Shown: positions 36,737-45,632, counted from the stretch's first letter. The stretch is DNA of 64,000 bases from Acinetobacter nosocomialis NIPH 2119 (GCF_000368085.1 NZ_KB849239.1:2456170-2520169); one strand, 5' to 3'. Numbers and translations: made by a program. The notes: generated by a model from the letters alone, not told the origin.

Positions 36737-37102
36737 TTACTCCTCGGCGATTTGCCAGATTAAAATATCTACTTGTTGCTGAAACAGTTGTGTTTCATCA
36801 TCAAAACCACCATCACTGTCACCAACCAAACTGCATGACGATAATTTTTGATCTACTAAAGCACGCTTTACACGTGCTGCATCTTTTTCGCATTGGACCT
36901 TATCCGCATTGTGAATATTGATTTGAACTCGTAACTGGTCATATCCAGTCCAAGTTTTGACAGTATTTAATGGGTTTCCATTCAGTGTTTGATAGGTAAT
37001 ATAGGTCCCATGAATTTCCATTCCTCGAGAAAGTGGTGCTGGTGCAACTTGGTCATTGAATAATGGGCCAAGTATTTGATAAATAATTTCACTCGCGAGC
37101 AT
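36737..37102 (-). CDS. Tail terminator/completion protein (gpU-like)
   Basis: 121 residues from the ATG at 37102; a TTG two codons upstream is rejected. IIYQILGPLFNDQVAP at the N-terminus, YITYQTL and QLRVQINIHNADKVQCEKDAARVKRAL resemble the DUF3168/tail completion family. Position between the HK97-gp10-like gene and major tail protein supports this. Confidence 0.75.
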   Translation of the reverse strand: MLASEIIYQILGPLFNDQVAPAPLSRGMEIHGTYITYQTLNGNPLNTVKTWTGYDQLRVQINIHNADKVQCEKDAARVKRALVDQKLSSCSLVGDSDGGFDDETQLFQQQVDILIWQIAEE

Positions 37103-37604
37103 CTTCAAATTCCTGTTCTATGCGTATTTGCTTACGCTCAAATGCTGCTTGAACATACTCTCCATATCTCAAGCGGAAACGCTCAACAGCAGATTCCTTA
37201 AAATGCTCATAAGCGGGCAAAACAAAAGGAATTGCGGGTATTGTTGGTGTGCCCCTTTCAATGAATCTGTAATAAAAAGCTTTTGGTTTTATATAAATTC
37301 CAACTGCAACCCCACCATCTACCCGTATCCGTTTTCTAGCGATACTTCTTTTTAATGTTCCAGGGCGCTTAAGTTTTCTTGAATTTTTTGGATTTCCACG
37401 CAAACGTTGTCGGAAAGAACCACGGTAATATCTGTAATATGCCTTTTCAGCACGTGGAGCACGGGCTTTAATATCATCAAAAATAGGTTGAGAAGCATAG
37501 AACAGTGCATTTTGAGTAAGTTGTTTTTGTTTACCTAACTTTTCAAGACTTCTGAGTTGCTCGGTAAGTTCGGACAACCCCTCTATCTTGAAATCAAATT
37601 CCAT
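37089..37604 (-). CDS. HK97 gp10-like tail protein
   Basis: 171 residues from the ATG at 37604, whose A overlaps the preceding stop (TGATG). Contains RAPRAEKAYYRYYRG, the basic stretch RKLKRPGTLKRSIARKR and the family signature YYRFIERGTPTIPAIPFVLPA (core FIERGTPTIPAIPF). Family members join the neck and tail. Very basic overall. Confidence 0.88.
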   Translation of the reverse strand: MEFDFKIEGLSELTEQLRSLEKLGKQKQLTQNALFYASQPIFDDIKARAPRAEKAYYRYYRGSFRQRLRGNPKNSRKLKRPGTLKRSIARKRIRVDGGVAVGIYIKPKAFYYRFIERGTPTIPAIPFVLPAYEHFKESAVERFRLRYGEYVQAAFERKQIRIEQEFEDARE

Positions 37605-37933
37605 CAGGTAAGTTTTCCTAAACTGCACATCAAAGCTTGGCGTGATTTACTAACAGGCAAAACACCATCAATTTTATAAAGTTTCTGTGTATCAACATCC
37701 CGGATTAAATACACTGCCGATATTTCAGGGAAATCATCAGGACGCATTACAATCCTTGCAACTAATGCCGAACCTTGCATGCTTGATTGCACAAATGATT
37801 GAACACTTACAGGTTTTACACCACCATAAAAGCGACCAATCACAGACCACTCAAATTTAATTTGCCCAGCAGAATTTTTTTGCTCTGTCCGCTTTAAAAC
37901 CTCAAAACATGTATCTAAAATTCCAGATTGCAT
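37604..37933 (-). CDS. Phage head closure / head-tail joining protein
   Basis: 109 residues. FYGGVKPVSVQSFVQSSMQGSALVARIVMR and YKIDGVLP match the Phage_H_T_join family (HK97 gp9/SPP1 gp16), which closes the portal channel after packaging. GGGGGTG ribosome-binding site just upstream. Confidence 0.85.
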   Translation of the reverse strand: MQSGILDTCFEVLKRTEQKNSAGQIKFEWSVIGRFYGGVKPVSVQSFVQSSMQGSALVARIVMRPDDFPEISAVYLIRDVDTQKLYKIDGVLPVSKSRQALMCSLGKLT

Positions 37934-37944
37934 GAATCACCCCC

Positions 37945-38091
37945 TTAAACCAACCAAGCTTGATAGGCAACTTCCATTGCAAAAACTTGGTATACACCGT
38001 TGTCATGAATAAAGAGACGCTCACCATGTATATAAATTAGCTTTGTGTAAAACGGCTGGGCCTTTATCCATGCTTCAAATTTCTCACGCAT
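37945..38091 (-). CDS. Small prophage protein, 48 aa
   Basis: Reads MREKFEAWIKAQPFYTKLIY and ends VAYQAWLV. The pattern FEAW-(lF)-G-Y-(AxQAW) resembles small conserved phage proteins of unknown function usually found in early regions. Here it lies inside the neck-gene cluster, three bases before the connector's end on one side and 11 bases before the closure gene on the other. Too short for routine calling, but the packing suggests it is real. Confidence 0.65.
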   Translation of the reverse strand: MREKFEAWIKAQPFYTKLIYIHGERLFIHDNGVYQVFAMEVAYQAWLV

Positions 38092-38094
38092 GAG

Positions 38095-38394
38095 TTAAAC
38101 CCCCATTTTTTTATATGGAAACATCAAACGCTCACATGCAATATTTACATGTAAAGCAGCATCAGTCTGAGCCGCTCGGTTTTGATACATGTCGCCAATG
38201 ATCAGTAATGCCGCATAAACTAAATCCTCAGGTAAAGAGCCATCTACCTGCTGAATTTCTGAAAATTCTTTGTCTATGAAGTTTGTTACTGCTTTTAAAG
38301 CCGCTTTGATCAGTAACTCAATGTATGCGTCATCACGTGTATGCAATACACGCAAGTGAGATTTCGCCAAATCAAGCGTTATGTAGTCACTCAT
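38095..38394 (-). CDS. Head-tail connector (HK97 gp6-like)
   Basis: 99 residues, all helical. ITLDLAKSHLRVLHTRDDAYIELLIKAALKAV is the canonical Phage_connect_1 start; core seen as KSHLRVLHTRDDAYIELL. Forms the adaptor ring under the portal. Confidence 0.9.
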   Translation of the reverse strand: MSDYITLDLAKSHLRVLHTRDDAYIELLIKAALKAVTNFIDKEFSEIQQVDGSLPEDLVYAALLIIGDMYQNRAAQTDAALHVNIACERLMFPYKKMGV

Positions 38395-38463
38395 AAAAAC
38401 GTCCTAAATATGAAGAAAAATGCAGATTTTTGAATAAAATTTCCCAAAATCTGCATAAAACAT

Positions 38464-38489
38464 AAAAAAAGCAGCCCTAAAGCTGCTTT
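38464..38489 (-). terminator. Intrinsic terminator after major capsid gene
   Basis: AAAGCAGC / GCTGCTTT stem with T7 run on the minus strand. Confidence 0.85.
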
Positions 38490-38497
38490 ATTGAATA

Positions 38498-39781
38498 TTA
38501 ACCACCCGCTGGAGGTGCAATTACTGGTAGATCACCTGCAACACACGCATCTGGTAAAACAACAGCACCTGTAGCACGCATTTCAGCCAAGATAGTTACC
38601 AAGTTTTTAGTAATGTTATTGCCATCTTCAGTTGAAACAGTTACAGAAACATCTTCACGAATAACGCCATCAAAACCAATAGCAATATTGCCTACCCAGT
38701 ATTTACCTTTTGGCATTGAAGCTGCGAAAACTACTGGTAATCCCCATAGTACTGGTTGAATAACTGCACCTGGTGAACCAAAGATATAATGCCCATCTGC
38801 ACCTTTAATACGCTCAATTTTCCCCCAATCCTCAGGATTTAAAATCATTGTATCTGGGAGAACAAAAGATGCAGCAGCTTTATATTTTGCTTGGTTCAAA
38901 ACATCTAAAGCGGTTGCATCTGCTTCTGGCGTGATAGTAACGTAGTTATCTTCTTCCAAAAGACCACTAAAGATTTTTTGTTCACCAGTAGCAGGGGTAT
39001 GACCGTTAACAATGTAGTATTCAAGTTTTAAACGAACACCATAAGCCATACGAACTTCTAAATAAGTTGCAAGCGACGTCATATCTGCAAGTACTTGTTT
39101 TGAAGCACGAATCCAATGAGCAATGGTGCCCACATTCATTGTTGCTAAACCAAAATTCAAATTCGATTCAGGCTTATCGGTATTTTCCGGGGCAATATCA
39201 GCCATGATGTCAAAAGCAGATTCACGCAAGAAATAATGAATAGCTTCATCCGTCGTACCCCAGTTAATTAAGTCAATAATGCTTAAAGGCTGAGTTACAG
39301 CAGTACGGTTTAAATCATTTTCGGCAAAAGCTGCATTAGCTGGCATCGACTTCAAGGTAATAACGTTACGGGCATTAATACCTTCAAACACTACAGCATC
39401 TTTTTTCTTACCCGAGCGGGAATGCATGATTTTTGCATAATCTACAGCGTCCTTATTTCGCAATAAAGCAGCTAATACATTACGTTGCTCTGTACCATTG
39501 GCGCCTTGAACACCTTCAACCATTCGCTGTTGAATGTCTTGAATCATTCCAGCGATTTCTTCAACTTGTTTTGAGCGAGCCTCTAAATCAGCACATAAAT
39601 CTTCTGGTAAACCTTCTAACCCTTCAAGTCGGCCACGATAACGTTCCAAAAGCTGGTCAAATTGGCTGATACGATCACGCAATTGAATTGCAAATTGATC
39701 CAAATCCTGACGATCACGGGGATTTAAACCTTTAAAAGAATTCATATGCTGAGCTAATGGTAGTTTTTGATATGCAGTCAT
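38498..39781 (-). CDS. Major capsid protein, HK97 fold
   Basis: 427 residues. The N-terminal 110 residues are a coiled-coil delta/scaffold domain (FAIQLRDRISQFDQLLERYRG and so on). This is followed by the HK97 capsid fold with the LNFGLATMNVGTIAHWIRASKQ, GLPVVFAASMPKGKYWVGN and IREDVSVTVSTEDG segments. The scaffold part is expected to be removed by the protease encoded upstream. AGGAAA precedes the ATG. Confidence 0.94.
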   Translation of the reverse strand: MTAYQKLPLAQHMNSFKGLNPRDRQDLDQFAIQLRDRISQFDQLLERYRGRLEGLEGLPEDLCADLEARSKQVEEIAGMIQDIQQRMVEGVQGANGTEQRNVLAALLRNKDAVDYAKIMHSRSGKKKDAVVFEGINARNVITLKSMPANAAFAENDLNRTAVTQPLSIIDLINWGTTDEAIHYFLRESAFDIMADIAPENTDKPESNLNFGLATMNVGTIAHWIRASKQVLADMTSLATYLEVRMAYGVRLKLEYYIVNGHTPATGEQKIFSGLLEEDNYVTITPEADATALDVLNQAKYKAAASFVLPDTMILNPEDWGKIERIKGADGHYIFGSPGAVIQPVLWGLPVVFAASMPKGKYWVGNIAIGFDGVIREDVSVTVSTEDGNNITKNLVTILAEMRATGAVVLPDACVAGDLPVIAPPAGG

Positions 39782-39797
39782 AATTTTTTCCTATGCA

Positions 39798-39823
39798 TAA
39801 AAAAACCCGCTAAAAGCGGGTTT
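39798..39823 (-). terminator. Intrinsic terminator before major capsid gene
   Basis: AAACCCGC / GCGGGTTT stem with T-run on the minus strand, between prohead protease and capsid genes. Confidence 0.85.
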
Positions 39824-39843
39824 ATATTTGAAATTTGGGGGTT

Positions 39844-40575
39844 TTAAACAATTTTATCTAAAAAAGAAAATGGATCTTCTTTAGGTGCAGGGTCTTCTTT
39901 AGGTTGATGCACACTAGTCCAACGTGCCAAGAATTTTTCAGCATAATCACCAGGTAAAATGGAGCGTAATAGTTCAGCAGCATCATCTTCAGACTCAATG
40001 GCATTGATTGCATCATCGCTAATAATTCTCGCCGAATCATCCGCCGGGTCATCTACAATACTGATTTCATATAAATCAGCACGCTTAATTTCAACATGTG
40101 TGCCTTTATTCTCCATATCAATTTCGTTGGGTGGATAAAACGCAATTGAAAATCCATCAACTGTTCCATGTTGTACCATTGCTGCTACATTTTGAGCCAA
40201 AGCAAGACCAGGTGTCAGCTCTACTTCAAGATATAAACCTGTATCATCTTCAACCAATTTAATTATCTTGCCGATTCGCATTGTAATGGTTGAATCGACA
40301 TACCATTGACGCCAACCATGATTGTAATAACAGTGGACTTTTTTTGTACCAGCATTAAAAGCAGCACAAACATCGGCAAAAGCTCCTTTAATGAACTTTT
40401 CGCCATAATAATTGACAGAATCCCACTTAACAGCATACCCACTTACTGTAACAACACCCGTTTTATCGTCTTTCTTAATAAAACGGCAATTCTCTACAGC
40501 AATTGGCATCCGCCGACATTGGACCTTTGGCAAGTTAGGCGAAAATTTATTTCGCACTTGCAGTTGCTTTATCAT
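39844..40575 (-). CDS. HK97-family prohead protease
   Basis: 243 residues, peptidase family U35/S78. GYAVKWDSVNYYGEKFIKGAF at the start of the domain (core GYAVKWDSVNYYGE), catalytic His in CYYNHGWRQ and Ser in DGFSIAFYP, and DLYEISIVDDPA near the end. It cleaves the capsid delta domain during maturation. Its start overlaps the portal gene by 29 bases; AGGTG supports it. Confidence 0.92.
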   Translation of the reverse strand: MIKQLQVRNKFSPNLPKVQCRRMPIAVENCRFIKKDDKTGVVTVSGYAVKWDSVNYYGEKFIKGAFADVCAAFNAGTKKVHCYYNHGWRQWYVDSTITMRIGKIIKLVEDDTGLYLEVELTPGLALAQNVAAMVQHGTVDGFSIAFYPPNEIDMENKGTHVEIKRADLYEISIVDDPADDSARIISDDAINAIESEDDAAELLRSILPGDYAEKFLARWTSVHQPKEDPAPKEDPFSFLDKIV

Positions 40576-41818
40576 CTTCTTTCACCTTGTAATTGCCTGT
40601 TTTCATTCGTTCTGCCGTAGTCATATTGACTGGAACAAGTAAAAAATCCCCATTTGGATCAGGTGTGTCACCCTCTTCGCGTCGAATTTCATTTATGGAT
40701 GATTGACCACTAATAATTCGATCCTTATTAGCTGCAATACGCTGTAAATAAGAAGCTCGAAGAAGGTCTTTTGTCTTAAATTCAAACTCATACAAATCCC
40801 ATTCATGAGGCTCCAGCAAATGAATACGAATACTTTCTTCAATCCGCTCCAGATATGGCCGTAAACCAAATTTATAGAATCCGTCGATAATTTTATCGAT
40901 ACCATCGCCCCATGTCGTTGCCCCATCCATTAAATAGACTAATATCGGAGGCACTCCAAAAAAACGACATGCGTCTTCAACAGATAACTTACGAATCTGA
41001 ATTAATTCTAGATCGGCAGGTGTAAGGCTGATTTGCTCAAATTGCATATCATCTTCAAGAACTGCAATGTCTCCATCGTCACCATTCACCAAAATATCTA
41101 ATTCAGTTCTAAGCTTGTCTCGTTGAGCATCTTTTAAAATACGTTTAGTTTTTAATGCACCTGTTGGTTTAGCACCATTTGACATTAATCTGGTCGTTTT
41201 ATCACTTGCAGACAAACCCACACCAATTGACGCCGCACCGTATGCTATGGGTGACATCCCCCATAAACTTGTACCGAACATCTTGACATGCCAGACCTGT
41301 TTTTCGGTCAGCTCGACCTTTCGTCCGTTGATCTGGCATTCATAAACGGGATCACCGTTATCTTTGATTTTTAGATCAACCGAACCACTATTAATAACCT
41401 GCAAACTGACCAATTTTTTACCAATATAGTCACGTTTACAAACTGCATTACCAGCAACCAGATTCAGCATAAAATGCTCTCGAAACTCGACAGCAGTTTG
41501 ATATCGGTTAGGTTTATTACTCAAAAGCTGAATTACTGGATGATCCTTTACGATTGTTCTACTTCCATCAGCATTTAACTTAAACATTTGTAAAGGCAGG
41601 GTTGCTACAGACTCAACAAGAATCTTGACACAAGCAAAAACCGCACTAAGCGTCATTGCACTATCAAAAGTAACGGGCTTTGCCGTCCTTACAGCAGAAC
41701 GGGGACGATCAATTAAGGTCGTCCCCGTTCTGTCTTGCATTGGTCCAGTTCCCCGCACTTTCAGCTTTTTTAGGTCATCTTTTTGACGACCCTTAGCTTT
41801 ATTGCGGTTTTTACTCAT
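40547..41818 (-). CDS. Portal protein, HK97 gp3 family
   Basis: 423 residues. SAVFACVKILVESVATLPLQ, FREHFMLNLVAGNAV and SVEDACRFFGVPPILVYLMD are portal-family segments. Forms the dodecameric ring for DNA entry and exit. Start overlaps the large terminase stop by four bases (ATGA). Confidence 0.94.
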   Translation of the reverse strand: MSKNRNKAKGRQKDDLKKLKVRGTGPMQDRTGTTLIDRPRSAVRTAKPVTFDSAMTLSAVFACVKILVESVATLPLQMFKLNADGSRTIVKDHPVIQLLSNKPNRYQTAVEFREHFMLNLVAGNAVCKRDYIGKKLVSLQVINSGSVDLKIKDNGDPVYECQINGRKVELTEKQVWHVKMFGTSLWGMSPIAYGAASIGVGLSASDKTTRLMSNGAKPTGALKTKRILKDAQRDKLRTELDILVNGDDGDIAVLEDDMQFEQISLTPADLELIQIRKLSVEDACRFFGVPPILVYLMDGATTWGDGIDKIIDGFYKFGLRPYLERIEESIRIHLLEPHEWDLYEFEFKTKDLLRASYLQRIAANKDRIISGQSSINEIRREEGDTPDPNGDFLLVPVNMTTAERMKTGNYKVKEDDKATASAK

Positions 41819-43653
41819 CGTCTAGATACCTTAATCATACCACTCAGAAAATCATCAAAATTCCCATTCTCTTCGCCTGGCACAAGTTCAAAAACTTCTT
41901 CCTTATCCCAGTACATGGCCCTTGAAGCTGCAATAATCATCCCAACCGCAGCATCTATTTTTTTGGCGCGTGAAATTTTTCTAGGAAAAATACACTCTTT
42001 AGCATCCTCTTTAACTACCACATTGAGAATGCACCACTTTAAAACTGGATCACCGCAAAAACGTATGCGATTTTCAGCAATCAAAACTTCAATCCAACGC
42101 ATTGCCGGGTTTAAAAATTCAGTTCTTTGAGGAACTTCAATTACATTTAAACCAGCATCGAGTAGATCAGCAGTCACTTGTTCAGCATGATATGGATCAT
42201 GACCAACTTCATAAAATGGGTAGTCATTATGATGTTCAAGAATGTCTTCTTTGATACGGTTGAAATCTGTTGAAGCACCTGGTGTTTCAATCAACCAACC
42301 TTCATCACGCCAAACAGGGTAATCATCCGGTCGCATCTCACCGTTAATTGCTTCGGTTGACTCCATTACTCTTTCATTGATGTAACTATGAGCAAAGACA
42401 TACCAAATAATTTTTCCATCTTCAAAATTTGGTCGCATCTCTACCCATGAGGCAAGGTCTAATCGACTTGCCAAATCATAGCCACCAAACCCTACAACAC
42501 CTTTAAATTTTTTATAGGAGACTTCAACCTCACAATTTGACACAACAGATTCAGCAAGCCAGCCATCAACCGCACCTACCCATTCATTTAAATGCTTTTG
42601 CCGAAAAATCGCTTCATTTGAAGGGGAAATTTTGCATTTATCAGCCATCCCTTGCAGATATTCAGGTTTTACCGAAATTCCATAGTTGGGATTGGCTTTA
42701 GGCCAGTTTTTAGGGTCTTTCCAGTCATCACCTTTATCTAAGCAAAAGATCATCCCGAAATAACGCTCGTGCGTTGCTTCACCTTTCAGAATTGCTACAA
42801 CAATTTTTCTTTCACGATAACAAACCGATGTTGTATCTTTTCCAGCGGTTGTAATCGCAAAAAGTAATGGTTGCGCACGAGATGCAATACCGTTTGACAC
42901 AATGTCATACATACCAGAATCTTTATGAGCATGTAATTCATCAATCAAACCACAGTGAACGTTAAAACCGTCTTTTGACCCGTCCCGATCCTGTGAAAGC
43001 GCTTTAAACGATGAGTTCGTTGTCGTTTGGAAAATCGAATACTCTTGCTTAGTGATACCAAAGCGCTCTTGCATCTTTGGCGAATAAGCAACCATTGTTT
43101 TTGCCGCGCCAAACAAAATGTTGGCTTGGTCTCTAGTTGTCGCGGCAGCATATACATTTGAACCGGGTTCACCGTCGATGAATCCCATGTACAAACCGAC
43201 AGCCGCCAACCAAGTGGTTTTACCATTCTTCTTAGCGACTTCCAGATAGACGTATGTGAAGCGACGTAAACCCTCATAATCCACCCATCCAAAAATATTG
43301 ACCGTGACAAAAACCTGCCACGGTGACATTACTAATAAGTGCCGTGTTCCATCACGTTTTAAGCGGGCTAATTCCCCTTCAACATGCGGGCAAGTTTCAA
43401 TAAAAAAGCACGCATGTTGTGCGCGCTCTACATCGAATCTAAATTCAAAATTTATATCTGGCGGCTTAGAACCAATTTTTAAGGATGTGAGTAATTTTTC
43501 TAACTCTTCATCACCCGAACCCAATGGAATACCAGAACGATTAAGGTCATTTAAAAAACGTTTAACAGCAAATTTTTCTAGCTGCCCAGCAGTACGCACT
43601 CCAGAGCGCACGTCATGGCAATACTGAAGTGCGATTTTGAAATAATCGCGCAT
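41815..43653 (-). CDS. Terminase large subunit
   Basis: 612 residues, Terminase_1-type. The ATPase motor has a Walker A-like VAKKNGKTTW (about residue 145) and a Walker B region with LIDELHAH. The C-terminal RNaseH-like nuclease has GGYDLASRLDLASW and GHDPYHAEQV, with AVGMIIAASRA near the end. Cuts and translocates genomic DNA into the prohead. Confidence 0.95.
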   Translation of the reverse strand: MRDYFKIALQYCHDVRSGVRTAGQLEKFAVKRFLNDLNRSGIPLGSGDEELEKLLTSLKIGSKPPDINFEFRFDVERAQHACFFIETCPHVEGELARLKRDGTRHLLVMSPWQVFVTVNIFGWVDYEGLRRFTYVYLEVAKKNGKTTWLAAVGLYMGFIDGEPGSNVYAAATTRDQANILFGAAKTMVAYSPKMQERFGITKQEYSIFQTTTNSSFKALSQDRDGSKDGFNVHCGLIDELHAHKDSGMYDIVSNGIASRAQPLLFAITTAGKDTTSVCYRERKIVVAILKGEATHERYFGMIFCLDKGDDWKDPKNWPKANPNYGISVKPEYLQGMADKCKISPSNEAIFRQKHLNEWVGAVDGWLAESVVSNCEVEVSYKKFKGVVGFGGYDLASRLDLASWVEMRPNFEDGKIIWYVFAHSYINERVMESTEAINGEMRPDDYPVWRDEGWLIETPGASTDFNRIKEDILEHHNDYPFYEVGHDPYHAEQVTADLLDAGLNVIEVPQRTEFLNPAMRWIEVLIAENRIRFCGDPVLKWCILNVVVKEDAKECIFPRKISRAKKIDAAVGMIIAASRAMYWDKEEVFELVPGEENGNFDDFLSGMIKVSRR

Positions 43654-43662
43654 AAAAACTCA

Positions 43663-44184
43663 CTAACTAGATCGAATTGAAAAGTTTGCATATGGGTCAT
43701 TTTCTTCTTTCTGACCAGCATCAGCACCCAACAAATCTAATTGCTGTTGTTTATTAACTTTGACGCTTGAACGTGCTCTTGGTGTTAAACCAAATTCAGC
43801 AGCAGTCTTAATAATTTGCTCTTGTAATTTATTTCGAACCTGCAACCAAGCGGCTTGGACCTCAAAACCGTTTGGCGTTGTTGTCACCCATGAAGTTATT
43901 TCTTCTAACTTTTCAAGCGCCTTTTCATAGGCGGCCATATTGTCACAATGCAATCCGAACACATCACCATCAACAACAGATAACAAACCCGCCTGAACTA
44001 ATACAGGTCCCAAAGTATCCCAATGTTTTTTTGCGCCCCCTTTTACCCAACGAGGGCAAGGTGGCATTCCCAAAGCAACCGATGCATTAGCTTCTTGAGC
44101 ATCCCCATCCCGATCGGTTCGGATACGGCTGCCGCTAAGAATTTTTTCTTGTAGCCCCTTCGGTGGACGACCCATAGTTGACAT
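43663..44184 (-). CDS. Terminase small subunit, P27 family
   Basis: 173 residues from the ATG at 44184 (GGAGG upstream). MGRPPKGLQEKIL start and PPCPRWVKGGAKKHWDTLGPVL (core RWVKGGAKKHWDTL) are hallmarks of the P27 small-terminase family, which recognises packaging sites. Ten bases from the large subunit. Confidence 0.92.
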   Translation of the reverse strand: MSTMGRPPKGLQEKILSGSRIRTDRDGDAQEANASVALGMPPCPRWVKGGAKKHWDTLGPVLVQAGLLSVVDGDVFGLHCDNMAAYEKALEKLEEITSWVTTTPNGFEVQAAWLQVRNKLQEQIIKTAAEFGLTPRARSSVKVNKQQQLDLLGADAGQKEENDPYANFSIRSS

Positions 44185-44227
44185 AAGAACCTCCAAAAAA
44201 TTTAAAACTGATTAAATATTAGAGGTA

Positions 44228-44314
44228 TACCCCCCTATGGACTTTTGACCACGTAAAAATTTCACGGGGGGGCGGTCTTTTCTGAGAGAGCCTTTTCGAC
44301 TTTTGACCCCCTAT
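44228..44314 (-). other. Candidate cos/packaging site
   Basis: Non-coding 133-base gap just upstream of the small terminase gene. It has an exact 11-base direct repeat GACTTTTGACC (44240-44250 and 44298-44308), an 8-base repeat CCCCCTAT (44231-44238, 44307-44314) and a G7 tract within CACGGGGGGGCGG. HK97-like cos phages keep cos here. The cut site itself cannot be seen. Confidence 0.35.
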
Positions 44315-44317
44315 CCC

Positions 44318-44518
44318 CTATTTTTCAGTAAAACGATTGATATCTTGAACGAGAATTTTTACTTCATCTTCAGGAACTTCATAACCAGTAATGTTTTGAT
44401 CCGACTTAACGTATGCAAACCATTTCCCGTAATTGTCAGAGCCTGTTCTCTGGTTTTTTTTAATCGAGATAACATCAGAAGCAAGAACGTATATATTTGA
44501 ATTAATCTTGACTATCAT
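44318..44518 (-). CDS. Hypothetical prophage protein, 66 aa
   Basis: Start MIVKINSNIYVLASDVISIK at 44518, GGAG eight bases upstream. Its ATG overlaps the stop of the next upstream gene. Predicted small beta-rich fold; unrecognised. Located between HNH and terminase genes. Confidence 0.65.
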   Translation of the reverse strand: MIVKINSNIYVLASDVISIKKNQRTGSDNYGKWFAYVKSDQNITGYEVPEDEVKILVQDINRFTEK

Positions 44519-44736
44519 TAAAAATTCTCCCGAATCACTCGGCAACCTGCATCAACTTCATCAAGTCGAGCACCGCGCAATCGCTCATAGATTTCAATTC
44601 GTGGCGTGGTTTCATTATTCCAAATCACATACAAACTTGAGTTTGCTTGAACCACAACACCAATATCATCAAAGCCCTTGATGTCATCACGATAAACAAC
44701 ATGATCACCAAGTAAGATAACTTCACGTTCACTCAT
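44518..44736 (-). CDS. Hypothetical prophage protein, 72 aa
   Basis: MSEREVILLGDHVVYRDDIKG start; SLYVIWNNETTPRIEIYERLR in the centre looks like a small SH3-like beta barrel. Overlaps the HNH gene by four bases. Unrecognised. Confidence 0.65.
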   Translation of the reverse strand: MSEREVILLGDHVVYRDDIKGFDDIGVVVQANSSLYVIWNNETTPRIEIYERLRGARLDEVDAGCRVIRENF

Positions 44737-45323
44737 ACCTTCACCGCCTTGAAGTGCGAATGATGCAAACGATGAACAAAGCCATCGGCATCACTAACTT
44801 CAACCATGTTTGCAGCTACTGCCGTAACCATGAATTGATCTGTGAATTTGCAATCAAGCGAATCAATTGCATAACCAGTTGAAGGCAAAACAAAGTCACC
44901 TGTCTTAAACTCGTTTTCACTTTCTCGATTTGCTTTACTTGGTGATTGAACTGGTGACCAACTGCCTTTGTCTTCGGTAGCGGTCTTGCGGTCATGGCAT
45001 GACTTGCAAAGCGGTTGCCAATTGTTCTTATCCCAAAACAAAACTTTGTCACCCTTGTGTGGGACGATATGGTCAACAACCGTAGCGGCTTCAACTAATC
45101 CGCGCTTTCGATGATCCGCACATAGCGGGTTCTCATCTAAGAATTTTGTTCTTTCTTTTTCCCAACGGGCATCATAGCCGCGCTGGTGCGCTGTGCCCCG
45201 CTCCCGATCTTTTTGTTTGATCCGGTTTTGATGCTGATCACAGTATCCTTTGTTGGATGCAAAATCTTTACAACTGCCAACCAAGCAAGGACGCTTAGCT
45301 CTTTGTGGTGGACGATTGGTCAT
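44733..45323 (-). CDS. HNH endonuclease of the packaging module
   Basis: 196 residues from the ATG at 45323 (AAGAG upstream). N-terminal cysteine/histidine cluster (CLVGSCKDFASNKGYCDQH), then the HNH core VVDHIVPHKGD, NNWQPLCKSCHDRKT. The extra C-terminal 80 residues (GDFVLPSTGYAIDSLDCKFTD, FVHRLHHSHFKAV) are unusual for phage HNH proteins and may be a fused domain. In HK97-like cos phages an HNH protein beside the terminase is needed for specific cos cleavage. Confidence 0.88.
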   Translation of the reverse strand: MTNRPPQRAKRPCLVGSCKDFASNKGYCDQHQNRIKQKDRERGTAHQRGYDARWEKERTKFLDENPLCADHRKRGLVEAATVVDHIVPHKGDKVLFWDKNNWQPLCKSCHDRKTATEDKGSWSPVQSPSKANRESENEFKTGDFVLPSTGYAIDSLDCKFTDQFMVTAVAANMVEVSDADGFVHRLHHSHFKAVKV

Positions 45324-45480
45324 GATGAATCTCTTCAAATCGAATGCAACGCTCTAAAAGTTTTGTCATCAATTTTGAAGTCAGTTTGTGTTTTCCAATC
45401 TTTTTCTCAATCAAATACAGAGCATAGACGGAGTAACAAACCCACGGTTTCATTTCAACAATTAATCTACCTGTGACCAT
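45295..45480 (-). CDS. Hypothetical prophage protein, 61 aa
   Basis: Start MVTGRLIVEMKPWVCYSVYA at 45480, six bases after GGAG. C-terminus is helical and basic (KLTSKLMTKLLERCIRFEEIHHD). Overlaps the HNH start by 29 bases. Unrecognised; typical of small proteins of Acinetobacter prophages. Confidence 0.6.
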   Translation of the reverse strand: MVTGRLIVEMKPWVCYSVYALYLIEKKIGKHKLTSKLMTKLLERCIRFEEIHHDQSSTTKS

Positions 45481-45489
45481 AACCGACTC

Positions 45490-45529
45490 CAAAAAAGAAG
45501 CCCGCATGTCCAAGGAAGTCATGCGGGCT
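45490..45529 (-). terminator. Intrinsic terminator before HNH/packaging genes
   Basis: AGCCCGCATG / CATGCGGGCT stem (45499-45508, 45520-45529) with TTCTTTTTT on the leftward side. Confidence 0.8.
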
Positions 45530-45632
45530 TTGAAAGAGAGCTTTTCAGCTCTGAAGGAAACTACAGCGTTTAATACAGTTATCCATTGTGGAGAAATCTA
45601 ACTTAACTTTGCTTTTGTGTCAATACCGAAGT

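Noticed and set aside
40306..40642. Plus-strand open frames opposite protease and portal genes
   Set aside because: Antisense to strongly supported HK97-like genes, with no ribosome-binding sites.
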